From the NCBI RefSeq assembly GCF_019320115.1, contig NC_089593.1, positions 33,498,536-33,562,535 on the forward strand: 64,000 nucleotides of DNA, read 5' to 3'. This stretch comes from Miscanthus floridulus. Its lineage: Eukaryota > Streptophyta > Magnoliopsida > Poales > Poaceae. Below the pieces are notes generated by a model. That model searched no databases. It saw only the letters and a program-made list of their open reading frames with translations, and had not been told where the DNA came from. Positions 1 through 9,395 of the stretch are shown in pieces. The position numbers were made by a program, and so were the translations under genes. Numbering within the stretch: position 1 is the first letter of the stretch; each line of letters begins with the position of its first letter.

Positions 1-916
1 TCTGTTTGGACCTGCGACTCCTGAATTGTACCAAAGGTGACTTGTTGCGACCCTAACGGGGGAAGCAGGGTTTGTGTTTAGGAATACCCCTCCAGCTGGA
101 TAGGAATCGATTCGAATCGCCGTCTCTCCCGGATAGTGAGAACTTGACTGAGCAGCGGCAACGTAGATTCAATTAACTTAACGATATGGTTAAATGGATG
201 ATGATAAGGTTGCCACAATGAATACCTGATATGGTTATTAATGTTTGCACCCTAATAAAATGATTGCTTAGTATAGGTGCTAATATAGATGACAGGTTAA
301 TGGCTAAAAAGTTACTGCTATTTCAGGTTAAGAGTTGATCATTATTACTTATGCTTTTCTGCAAAAAGAAAGTGTCAGCCAGCTCCACTACATTAAGCTA
401 TGCATAATCCTTGGTGTCATTTGTTTGGTTTTCGACTGGGTAAGTCTAGCTAAGTACATTCCCGCACTCAGGGTTTATTCCCTCTTGTTGCAGATGACCT
501 TCTATATTAGGGATTCTGCAAGTATTGTCTCCACCCAGTGGGTGATGAGGACTAGATCATGGGCATGATCTCCTTTCTCTTATCTGAATGCTTTTGCGGT
601 CTGTGATCAGCAAACTAGTATGTGTATTTGAACTCGGTGTGTGAGTTAAACTATTTGCTTCCGCATGTTTACAAGACTTGTTTTGTAATAACAATGACTC
701 TGTGATGATGTAACCTATTTGCGAACGTATGCGAAATGTTGTAATGTATGATATGTTATGTTGAATTACTGTGATCTTGGTTGTATGCAAGTTGGTTTGA
801 AATCCTTCGAGATTTCGGTTGACTACCGGGTTTATATGGGCTCAAGTTCGAGAATTTGATCATTTCAGCGATTGTTTTTGTACTTGTGCTCTTATAAATT
901 GGTCGGTTCCGCGACA
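1..916 (+). mobile_element. 3' end of a chromovirus-family LTR, truncated by the window edge
   Basis: This matches the last ~900 bp of the long LTRs at 9396-13850 and 20338-24762: the same run through the conserved CGCCGTCTCTCCCGGATAGT box (about 119-138), the hairpin at 450-471, and the ending TCTTATAAATTGGTCGGTTC followed by CGCGACA. The LTR ends at 916. The bases after it (GCTTTGATCCTGG) continue the Athila LTR, matching GCTCTGATCCTAG at 25440-25453, so the element inserted into the left Athila LTR. Whether it was a whole element or a solo LTR cannot be told. Confidence 0.85.
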
Positions 917-1431
917 GCTTTGATCCTGGTAGACATATGAATTAGGGGTTTTGGCCCTTAGGCTCTCAGGATCAAATGCCTTATGCCTTGGAGGGGGGTA
1001 TAGTCAGATATATGTAGGGCCCTTGAAGCATCCTGGACCCTCAGATCAAACTGACTTGAATGGATGGCGTAGATGTGATTCTTGAGGCTATGGAGAACCA
1101 ACATAGCAATGCAGAGACTGATGGTGGGGCCCATAGGCTAGCTGACCTGACAGTGGTGCCGACCAGCCCCACCTGGTAGGGGCTCAAGCTCCATTTCGGT
1201 GGAGAAGCTCCTAGAGTCTTCCCACATTGTTTATCCTACGGAATTACGTGATCTCCTTTGATGAATAGGTCCTCCTTGGCGGTTTTCTGATTAAATCCTG
1301 CTGGAAATAGAGATTCACCAAAACTCATGGAATTTGTTAGTTAAAACCCCTAAGTCTATGTTGGTGGTCCATTTTAATAATTTATGCAAGGTATATTGAT
1401 GGTTTGTGATGAATGCTAACTACCATCAACA
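917..1431 (-). repeat. Left (3') LTR of the Athila element, partial
   Basis: About 510 bp aligning base for base, with scattered substitutions, to 30649-31160. It shares GACATATGAATTAGG near its left end and the terminal GCTAACTACC(A/G)TCAACA. It ends with CAACA at 1431. The rest of this LTR is displaced to the left by the chromovirus insertion ending at 916. Confidence 0.85.
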
Positions 1432-1446
1432 AACTCCCCCACACTT
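1432..1446 (-). other. Polypurine tract of the Athila element
   Basis: On the minus strand this reads GTGTGGGGGAGTT directly before the 3' LTR, the expected place and composition for the plus-strand primer of reverse transcription. Confidence 0.7.
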
Positions 1447-3184
1447 AGGCTTTTACTCGTCCTCAATAAAAGGATGGATTACTTAAGACATAACCTTGGG
1501 ATAAGACATCAACATAAACTATTCCTAGTCATTCATGTACTACAGGATTCAAAGTGTCTACCATGAAACTTTGGGTGGTTGAAGAATGGAACAGCTTGAA
1601 ATAGATCACCATCTTCCTTTAGTCAAGTCAATTGGAGAAACACTTTAAGATTTTTGAAAACAAAACATAGCTTACCTCCTTCTTTTGTAGTACTCTCAAA
1701 TCACTCTATATATGTAGTGGATCCTTACCAAAGCATTGATGACTTTGCCTTCTTTTTGCCTACTTCCAAAAGTTTATGTGGATCTCACGTAGGGATAATA
1801 TGAGAATCATACTTGCATTGCATATATTGTAAAGTCAAAACAAGGATCCAAGGAGAAAAATGCCACTCTTAGATCAAGATGTGTGTGTGGATATGTATAT
1901 GGTGGCTTACCTAATTCTACTATGCTCATCATATCTCTCTTGAATGAAACTTTGAAACACTTCTGCAAGAAAACATGGGCTATCTTATTCAACTTTCTTT
2001 CTTCTTTCTTTTTTTTTCAAGCATCTAAGTACCCATTGTTTTCAATATCTCAGACACTTGTCCATTTTTTTCAATACTTTCTTTTTCATGAATAACTCTT
2101 GCATAGCCCTTGTCTCTTTTTCTACAATTAAAACTTTTCAAGAGAGACATTTACAAGAACTTGGAGCATTTATCCTAACAAACATATTTTTATGTCTATT
2201 TCCAATGTAGGAGTAGAACATTTTTTTGGGTGGATGGAAAGCATGTTGTTGCGTATTTCTAGTGTAAGAGCAGCAGATATATGTGGAGTGTATGTGATCT
2301 TGATCTTGAGAGCATGATAAATTTCTCAACAGGGGTCACAAGGTTTGACCAAACTCAATACAATGACAGGTAATATATGTAGACGGTTTCCTAGTCTATC
2401 CTATTTGACTCTGGTGGGACATTGCTTACCACAAAGGAGAGGTGTAGCAATTCTTTTACTTTTTGAAATAAAATTCTCCAATAACAAGACATCAAGAATC
2501 AAGTTCTCATTATTCTACTACATCTCATTCCACAACAAATTAAGTAACATGGGGTCCCTAATAATAAGTTCCCAATAGTGATAGGACTTTTAGGAAAAGT
2601 ATTATGTGAGCCTATCCTTTATTCATGACTGAAATAATCTTTCCTCATGTTTTGAAGTTGTTTTATCAAAGGATTTTTAATTCAGTTTGAAACGGAAAGT
2701 ATAAAAATGTGAAAATAGAACTTATGGGCCGCAAACTTGACCGTGGATGAAGCACGAGGTGGGAGGCCACTATGGTGGGCTAGCTGACCCATAGGGGAGA
2801 CCGAGTAGCCTGGCTCGAAGCCCATTTGGGTCTAGCTTTGGTGACGTGGTTCTTGGTCCATTACTTCCTGAGTTTTGTGATTTTCGTGATCGGATCTCAT
2901 TCTGTTGTCACGGTGTGCTTCCCCACACTTATTTCCTGTTATCCTTTATGCACAACATGTGGAGACAAACATATACCCAAAAACAAATAGAGAGCAGGTA
3001 ATGAAAACAAGACTCCATTAATATCATAAGGCACTTTATTACACAATCAAACTAAGCACAAGCTTTTTGACTAGCTAACACAAACTTCAACCACTCTAGC
3101 AATCTGAGCTAAACGATTAACCTAAACATTCGATCTTAAACACTTGATCTAACCACTCATGCCTTATCATAACCTATCTCACTC
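1447..3184 (-). other. 3' untranslated region of the Athila element, no gene seen
   Basis: AT-rich sequence between the accessory ORF and the polypurine tract. Only short unsupported reading frames are present. Nothing resembles a conserved domain, RNA gene or nested insertion. Confidence 0.6.
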
Positions 3185-3775
3185 TTACTTCCTAGGCCTG
3201 GTAACATAACAATTTAAAATGTTTACATCGTGTTGTAGGCTCTTGCAATGAACATATTCTTCGTCAATCCTCTGCTCTAAAGTATGGACAAGATCAGTAA
3301 GATCTTCAATTTTCTTCTGTAGGAGTGCCATGGTCATCTATGGGCACTTTTCTTCATTCTCTATAACTGGTGGTGCCCTCCTCTTCTTCTCCTTGGGAGG
3401 AACAACCTTGATCTACTCCGACATAGCCCAAACTCCATCAATGGTTGTATGTGGGGTGACCGACTTATGCTTCACGCATGTGACATCTCCAAATTTGTTG
3501 GTCTTCACCCCAATCAGTACCTCATGCCCCTTTGGAGGAAGGAGGTTAATCTCCTTCGTTACTTTGATCAACTTTGAGACATCTAGCCGAGGCTCTTGCT
3601 AGCGTGGATTACCTTCAAGAAGTAGATGTGGAGGTGGTAGAGTGATCACTGGATGATGGATGGCTTGAGCGAAGTAAGATTGGTTGGAGGGAACATGAGC
3701 TATTCCTTGAGGTGGGATGATGCTTAGAGGTATGGGTTTGTCAACTCAGTAGGGAACGATCTCTCTACTGGCCAT
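3185..3775 (-). pseudogene. Accessory ORF downstream of pol in the Athila element, with in-frame stops
   Basis: One minus-strand frame of exactly 197 codons runs from the ATG at 3775 (MASREIVPY) to a TAA at 3185, interrupted by four nonsense codons (three TAG/TGA pairs of W or Q type and one more), each one transition from a sense codon. The middle is rich in lysine and valine. Residues from about 145 to 185 form a heptad-like coiled coil beginning LLQKKIEDLTDLVHTLEQ. It sits where Athila elements carry an env-like ORF, but I see no signal peptide or membrane segment and do not recognise the family. A TATA box lies ~80 nt upstream (3856-3867), suggesting separate transcription. That a single frame persists despite decay suggests it once encoded a protein; the function is unknown. 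Confidence 0.5.
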
Positions 3776-3855
3776 TGGATCTAGGGAAGTGGAAAGCTTT
3801 GATGCTGTTGGAGATGAAGGCTTTGATGGAATGGCTATGGAGGCATGCATGGGCT

Positions 3856-3867
3856 CGTTTATATAAG
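3856..3867 (-). promoter_or_regulatory. Internal TATA box upstream of the Athila accessory ORF
   Basis: The minus strand reads CTTATATAAACG, a good plant TATA box, ~81 nt upstream of the ATG at 3775. The spacing fits a TATA, start site ~30 nt later and a short leader. It is not in the LTR, so it would be an element-internal promoter. Confidence 0.45.
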
Positions 3868-4159
3868 GGTGAACAACTTACAGCAGGGGTAAAGATCTAT
3901 CCATTAGGGTCTCATAATGAAGAAAACTGTGGGATTGTAGAGGGGAGGATTCTAGAAGATACGAGAGAATCGACCGCACATGAGGTGGCTTACAGGTGGG
4001 CCAGCTAGCCTAGGGGTGGGACTGAACGATCCCACATGGTGCCCCCTGCGGAGATTTTTCTCACAGCGGTTTCTAATCCCTATCTTATCTCAAAAAGTAT
4101 ATTTATCCATTATGAAATGTAAAGAGGATGGTAGTGGTGTAAATCTATGGTGAAATCAG

Positions 4160-4999
4160 AAAATCTACCTCATCCAAATCCTCAGGTGTTTTTTTAGGTT
4201 CTAGAAAGATCTTGAGACGGTGGCCATTTACCAATAACGTACCTTCCTCATTTTGAAGTGTTACCACTCCATGGGACGAAGTGCTTCTTACCTTGAATGG
4301 TCCTTCCCATTTGCTTCAAAGTTTTCCATGCCTGAATAATTTCACCCTAGAATTAAAAAGTAATACCTTATCTCCAGGGGTGAACTCCTTCTTGATCCTC
4401 TTGTCATGCCATCTTTTTGTTCTCTCCTTGTATATCTTGGCCATTCCTCTTGTCATGCCATATTTTTCATGCCATCTTTTCACTTTGCATGGCATGGCTT
4501 TAGCCCACTTGGAGACATAGTTAATTACCACCAAGATGTATTCATAGTTCTTTGACTTCGAAAAAGGTCCCATGTAGTCGATACCCCAGACATCGAAAAG
4601 TTCAATCTAGAGGTTATTGGTGAGTGGCATGGCATCTCTTGAATTGATATTCCCATGCCTCTGACATGCTCCACAGCTCCAGATGAAGTCCTTTGTATCT
4701 TCATACATGGTTGGCCAAAAGAATCCACTTTGTTATATCTTTGAATGAGTGTAGAATGCACCATAATGTCCTCCATATAGTGATGAGTGGCATCGTTATA
4801 TGATCTTGATGCCTTCCTTTGATGGTATATATCTTTTGAGTAGGCCATCAGAGCAGACTCTAAAGAGGTACATCTCATCCCATATATCGAGACAACTTTC
4901 ATAGATGAGCTTCCTTTTGTTTTCCCCTGGTGGTACATAACCTGCAACCATAAAGTTGACAATACTCATGTACCAGGGGTCGGATTTGGTGATCTTGAA
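4160..4999 (-). pseudogene. Integrase of the Athila element, core largely deleted
   Basis: The minus strand encodes, in several frames, the N-terminal zinc region (SCGACQRHGNIN near 4660) and the start of the core with [11 protein letters not shown] (near 4560). The frame then jumps from [14 protein letters not shown] (near 4490) straight into the C-terminal part with [13 protein letters not shown] (near 4380). In intact integrases the second Asp and the Glu of the DDE triad lie between those points, so they are missing. Further stops and frameshifts occur at 4316 and 4600-4800. The enzyme cannot function. Confidence 0.7.
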
Positions 5000-6584
5000 G
5001 AGCATGTCATCCCGAGGTGAATCATTGATGGACAATTCCTGCAGATTTTCAAACTGCATTCTAGACAAGTGATCGGCAACAGAATTTTCTACTCCCTTTT
5101 TATCTTTTATTTCTAAATCAAATTCTTGGAGTAACAAAATCTATCTTATAAGTCAAGGTTTAGCATCTTTCTTAGTGAGCAAGTATTTTAAAGCAGCATG
5201 ATTAGTATAAACAATCACCTTAGCTCGTACTAAGTAAGATCTAAACATATCAATAGCAAAAACAACATCTAGGAGTTCTTTTTCAGTTGTTACATATTTA
5301 AGTCGAGGTCCTATCAGAGTTTTGGTAGCATAAGCAATTTCATGATGCTTTTTATCTTTTGTTTGTCCCAAAACTACCCCCACAGCATAGTCACTAGCAT
5401 CACACATGATTTCAAAAGGTAGCGACCAATCAGGGGGCTGAATGATTTTTGCAGAGATGAGTGCTTTCTTAAGAATGTTAAAAGATTTGAAGCACACATC
5501 ATCAAATTCAAAGGGAATATCCTTAGCCAAAAGATTCATATGTGGTCTAGCAATATGTGAAAAATCTTTTATGAAGCAGCGGTAAAATCCTGCATGACCA
5601 AGAAAACTGCAGATCCCTCTGATATTTACGGGAGGAGGTAATTGTTCAATTACCTCAATTTTAGCTCTATCTACCTCAATCCCTCGTTCGAACACCAAGT
5701 GTCCAAGCACTATGCCTTCTCTAACCATGAAATGACATTTTTCCCAATTAAGGACCAAGTGCTTTTCTTCACATCTATGGAAAACCTTGTCTAAATTTTC
5801 AAGACAATCATCAAAAGTTTTTCCATAAACAGAAAAATCATCCATAAAAACTTCCATGATTTCTTCAATCATATCAGAAGATATAAACATCATGCATCTT
5901 TGAAAAGAAGCTAGAGCATTACATAATCCAAAAGACATTCTTCTGTCAGCATAAGTTTCATATGGACATGTAAAAGTGGTTTTGCTTTGGTCATCTAGAT
6001 GGATCGGTATCTAGTGATAACCTGAATACCCATCTAGAAAACAAAAGAAAGAGTGATTGGCCAGTCGCTCCAACCTTTTATCAATGAAGGGCAACATAAA
6101 ATGATCTTTCTTTGTTGCCTTGTTAAATTTTCGATAGTCAATACACATCTGCCATCCAGTGACGGTTCTTTGGGGGATTAATTTATTCTTTTCATTTTTA
6201 ACAACAGTCATGTCCTCCCTTTTTAGGCACAAGTTGAACAGGGCTCACCTATTCACTGTACGGAATGGGATAGATGATCTCGGTGTGCAGGAGTTTCAAG
6301 ACTTCTTTCTTAACAACCTTTCTCATCGCATTGTTAAGCCTACGTTGTGGCTCCCTAGAAGGTGTAGAATCAGGATCTGTAGGGATGTGATGGGTGCAAA
6401 GAGCAAGGCTAATTCCCTTAAGGTCTTGGAGCAAGTAGCCAAAAGTAGAGAGATGTTTTTCTAAGACAGTTATCAAGTGGAGGGATTCTTCCTGAGAGAG
6501 TTTATCACTTATGATCACAAGAGAATCCTGATCATTATTGAGAAAAAGCATATCTAAGGCTAGAAGGTAGGGGTTTAAGCTCAA
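5000..6584 (-). pseudogene. Reverse transcriptase and RNase H of the Athila element, frameshifted
   Basis: Reading leftwards: linker and RT fingers (MCIDYRKFN, near 6140; FLDGYSGYH near 6020), the palm with catalytic FMDDFSVYG (near 5840), the thumb/connection (FLGHAGFYRCFIKDF near 5600), RNase H (CDASDYAVG near 5395) and its end (VADHLSRMQFE near 5060). This order is the Ty3/gypsy polyprotein. Frames break near 5940-6010, 6232-6249 and 5140-5153. It would have copied element RNA into DNA within virus-like particles. Confidence 0.85.
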
Positions 6585-6942
6585 TGGTGGGTGTAGGTGG
6601 TTCTAGCAATTCATCTAGAGGTTCAGAATCTATAGGGTTTTCCTCCTCTTCTTCGATGAAGAACTGGGCATCATCTTCAAAGTTGGATTCGACCAAATCA
6701 TCAAGAGATGCAACCTTAACCTCCTCCATTGGGTCTTCCTCAGGAATTGGCTCAGTCTCAACATTTAGAGAATGAGTGATAGGTATAGAAAGTTTAAATT
6801 TTTTCCCAAGACTTATTTTCAACTTCCCAATTTGTCCTTCTTGGATAAGTCTTTCAATTGGTTGTCCTATCAATAGGTCGAACTCTATGATATCATAGAT
6901 ATAAAAGCTCAAATGAACCATGGTTCCTTTTACCTAGACAGG
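6535..6942 (-). pseudogene. Athila pol, end of protease and acidic linker
   Basis: The minus strand reads HLSFYIYDIIEFDLLIGQPIE, the typical end of a retropepsin fold before the RT, followed by a strongly acidic stretch (EEEEENPIDSEP). It is separated from the upstream protease part (8151-8643) only by the solo LTR at 6948-8145 and its target duplication. Confidence 0.7.
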
Positions 6943-6947
6943 GAGGA
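6943..6947. repeat. Target site duplication GAGGA, left copy
   Basis: GAGGA directly precedes the LTR start TGTTGACGG at 6948 and is repeated at 8146-8150 directly after the LTR end TCAACA. Confidence 0.85.
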
Positions 6948-8145
6948 TGTTGACGGTCATTAACACCAATTATAAACCATCAACATAACATGCATATATA
7001 CTTAATTCCATCACCAAACATAGTTATAGGGTTTGATTCTAACAAGTTCCACGAGTTTTGATGCTCTCACTTGTCTCGCAGGATATTTAATTTTCATAGA
7101 ACAAAATTATCTCAAATGGTAAATTGGAGTGCACCATTGCGAAGAGCTCGTCAAGCTGATCAAAACAAATATATTATTTGCTATATTTGGAGCTCGGAAT
7201 GAAAAGATATAAATTTCACAAATTAAAGAAAAACTCCACATCATGAGTTGCGGGATTAATTGGGCCCAATTCAGAATTTGGCCCGTAAAGGCCTTGTGTA
7301 TTTTAATGAGATAAGGGAGAAAGTTTAGTGCCAATGGGGCTAACTAAGAGGGGAGGGAGCCAGGCCCCCTCATATATAGTAGCCCCTATCCCCTCCCTAT
7401 AGCCATCCTGAAACCCTAATTCATATCCTCATCTTAGGATCAGGACATCAAGAGAAGATTAGTCCTCTATAGGATCTAGTCTTGTAAATAAAAATATTGA
7501 GTTAAAGAGTGAAGGAAGAGTTTGGAGGAAGTACCTGGCCTATCGGTGCTACCTCTATGACTTGTACTTTTGTGGATCCAAGCTTCTCTAAGTCTACATC
7601 TGAGATACTTTTGGTAATTGATTTCTATTTAAAGTAAGTTTTGAGCTCTTTTGTTCACAGGTTCACAGTTCTTTTGAGTGCTCTAGTCCTTGTTAGGCCT
7701 CTAGATTAGAGTAGTAATCGTTAGCATAAGCGAGGAGCTTAGGCTATCAGGCTGCTTGTGTTTGCTCCTTGCTTCTTGGTTGTGTGGTAGCAGCAGGGAG
7801 GTGACAGCCCCATCTATCCTTTGTAGTCCACGTCGAATTGAGTAGGTTCTTAAATTAGTAGGACCATAGTCGTGTTGGTAGAGTTATCTATTAGTGGTGC
7901 TTTACCGTCTAAGCGGCGTGCCGAATTGAACACTAGAATCATAAGCCTTGCTTTGCAAGGGTCATAACCATAGGAATCGTCTCTACTCATATCTTAAACC
8001 TTGATTGCTATCCCTAGACAAACTAGTTGTTAGACAACACACGTTTCTCTATGGATACGATACTTGATAATACTTCGAGTGAAAACTACTTTGATACCCA
8101 TGCACTTGCAGATTTTGTCTCTGTGTGCCTCCACAGGTGTCAACA
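6948..8145 (+). mobile_element. Solo LTR, Athila-related family, inserted in the Athila protease region
   Basis: A 1198-bp LTR begins TGTTGACGGTCATTAACACC and ends GTGTCAACA, flanked by a perfect 5-bp duplication GAGGA. It resembles the reverse complement of the outer Athila LTR (which begins TGTTGACGGTAGTTAGC) but is clearly diverged, so it belongs to a related subfamily in the opposite orientation. There is no internal region or second LTR, so it is a product of LTR-LTR recombination. A promoter-like region around 7360-7500 gives the usual LTR layout. Confidence 0.85.
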
Positions 8146-8150
8146 GAGGA
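8146..8150. repeat. Target site duplication GAGGA, right copy
   Basis: Second copy of the duplication flanking the solo LTR; see 6943-6947. Confidence 0.85.
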
Positions 8151-8699
8151 CATATAGAATTCCCAATCTTGGGAGAATGTGTCCTGAAAGGCTTTTCAAT
8201 AACTTTATTGTTGGGGTTAATGGCATGTCCTTCAACAAGTCATGAGCAAAAGATGCAGACATGATATTAACACCCACAACTGGATTATAAAGAGCATTGA
8301 AAGGAGCTTTGTTAATTTGGCAATGAATAGAAATAGAAAGTGAATCTAGACGAATCACATTAGAGGAAAACTCTGATTCTTCTAACCATTCATTGCTTAT
8401 TATGGAGACTAGCTCTTTCGTAGTCTTTTTAAGGAAAGCTTCATCAGAAGGGTCTAGGATTTCTTCATGGGATGATGATTTCCTAGGCTTCTGGGGTCTC
8501 CTCATAGTATGGTAATTCAAGGTATTTCCATATTTGTCAAAAACTTCATCCTTGAATTCAAGCGTAAAATCCAAAATTGGAGTTTTCTCCTTTTCCGGTG
8601 GTTTGGGATTTGGGATAGCTAAAGCTGGTGATGGGTTAGGCAAAAGTTCGAGTTCAGCTATCTGGGATTCCTCTTCTAGCGGCTTATTTTCTACTTCTT
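8151..8699 (-). pseudogene. Athila gag C-terminus and protease N-terminal part
   Basis: The minus-strand frame from 8643 reads a proline- and lysine-rich linker and then, near 8290, NALYNPVVGVNIMSASF, placed where the retropepsin active site and following strand lie in Athila polyproteins. The canonical D-S/T-G is not visible here, so either the family lost it or this copy is mutated. The frame is cut at 8150 by the nested solo LTR. Confidence 0.55.
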
Positions 8700-9261
8700 C
8701 AGGGGTGTTCTATAGAAATTTAGTAAGAATGCTTCTCCCCAAATTGGCAGAAACATGGAGGAACGAGCCTCCTGAGGCCGTATCAAGACGCTTTGAGGTT
8801 TTCCTATCAATACCCATATAAAAATGTTGAAGAAGAATGAGGTCTTGAATGTCAAGGTCAGGACTAGTATTAATGAGAGCATTAAAATGTTCCCATGCCA
8901 TGGCTAGAGATTCTTTTTCTTCTTGTTGAAAAGATAGATCCTCTGAACAAAGGCTGACTACTCTAGAGATGGGAAAGAAATGTGAGCAAAAGCTAGAACA
9001 CAAGGCTTTCCAATCTCCATTATAAGGTTTCATCTAACATGCCCACAATGCATAGGTAGGCATAGGTCTGTTCAAACTCATTTAGGTGGGAATAGGGATT
9101 TTCATCATCTTCGCCCAAAAAAGATTGATCCTAAACCATGTTAATTAAACACGGGCGCAGCTCATAGCTAGGTGTTAGGATAGGCTTTGCAGATTCTAGT
9201 GGCCCTGGCATGTGCTCGTAGGTGTAGCGTATTGGTAGATAGGGGTGGATTCTAGATCCAT
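8700..9261 (-). pseudogene. gag of the Athila element
   Basis: An ATG at 9261 opens MDLESTPIYQYATP. After an early frameshift the typical Athila gag block follows: PSYELRP and ENPYSHLNEFEQ (9190-9070), then FFPISRVVSLCSEDLSFQQEEKES split here by composition only (8975-8920), then DLILLQHFYMGI and LDTASGGSF (8850-8760). This is the retrotransposon gag capsid fold that assembles virus-like particles. Stops and at least one frameshift (around 9190) disable it. Confidence 0.75.
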
Positions 9262-9335
9262 GGTAAAAAGAAAGAAAAGTAAAAGAATAATGATACAAGG
9301 ATAAGCTAGGTTCAAAGTTAACTCAACAACCATTT

Positions 9336-9352
9336 TCTCGGTAACGGCGCTA
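9336..9352 (-). other. Primer binding site of the Athila element (tRNA-Asp type)
   Basis: The minus strand reads TAGCGCCGTTACCGAGA, a G-to-A-mutated form of TGGCGCCGTTGCCGGGGA, the complement of the 3' end of plant tRNA-Asp. It lies 8 nt inside the LTR end at 9361. Confidence 0.75.
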
Positions 9353-9390
9353 GAAATGCTTGTTGGTATAAATTAATGCACACAGAATAA

Positions 9391-9395
9391 TCCGC
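9391..9395. repeat. Target site duplication TCCGC, left copy
   Basis: TCCGC precedes the chromovirus LTR start TGTAACACC; the same five bases follow the 3' LTR at 24763-24767. Confidence 0.9.
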
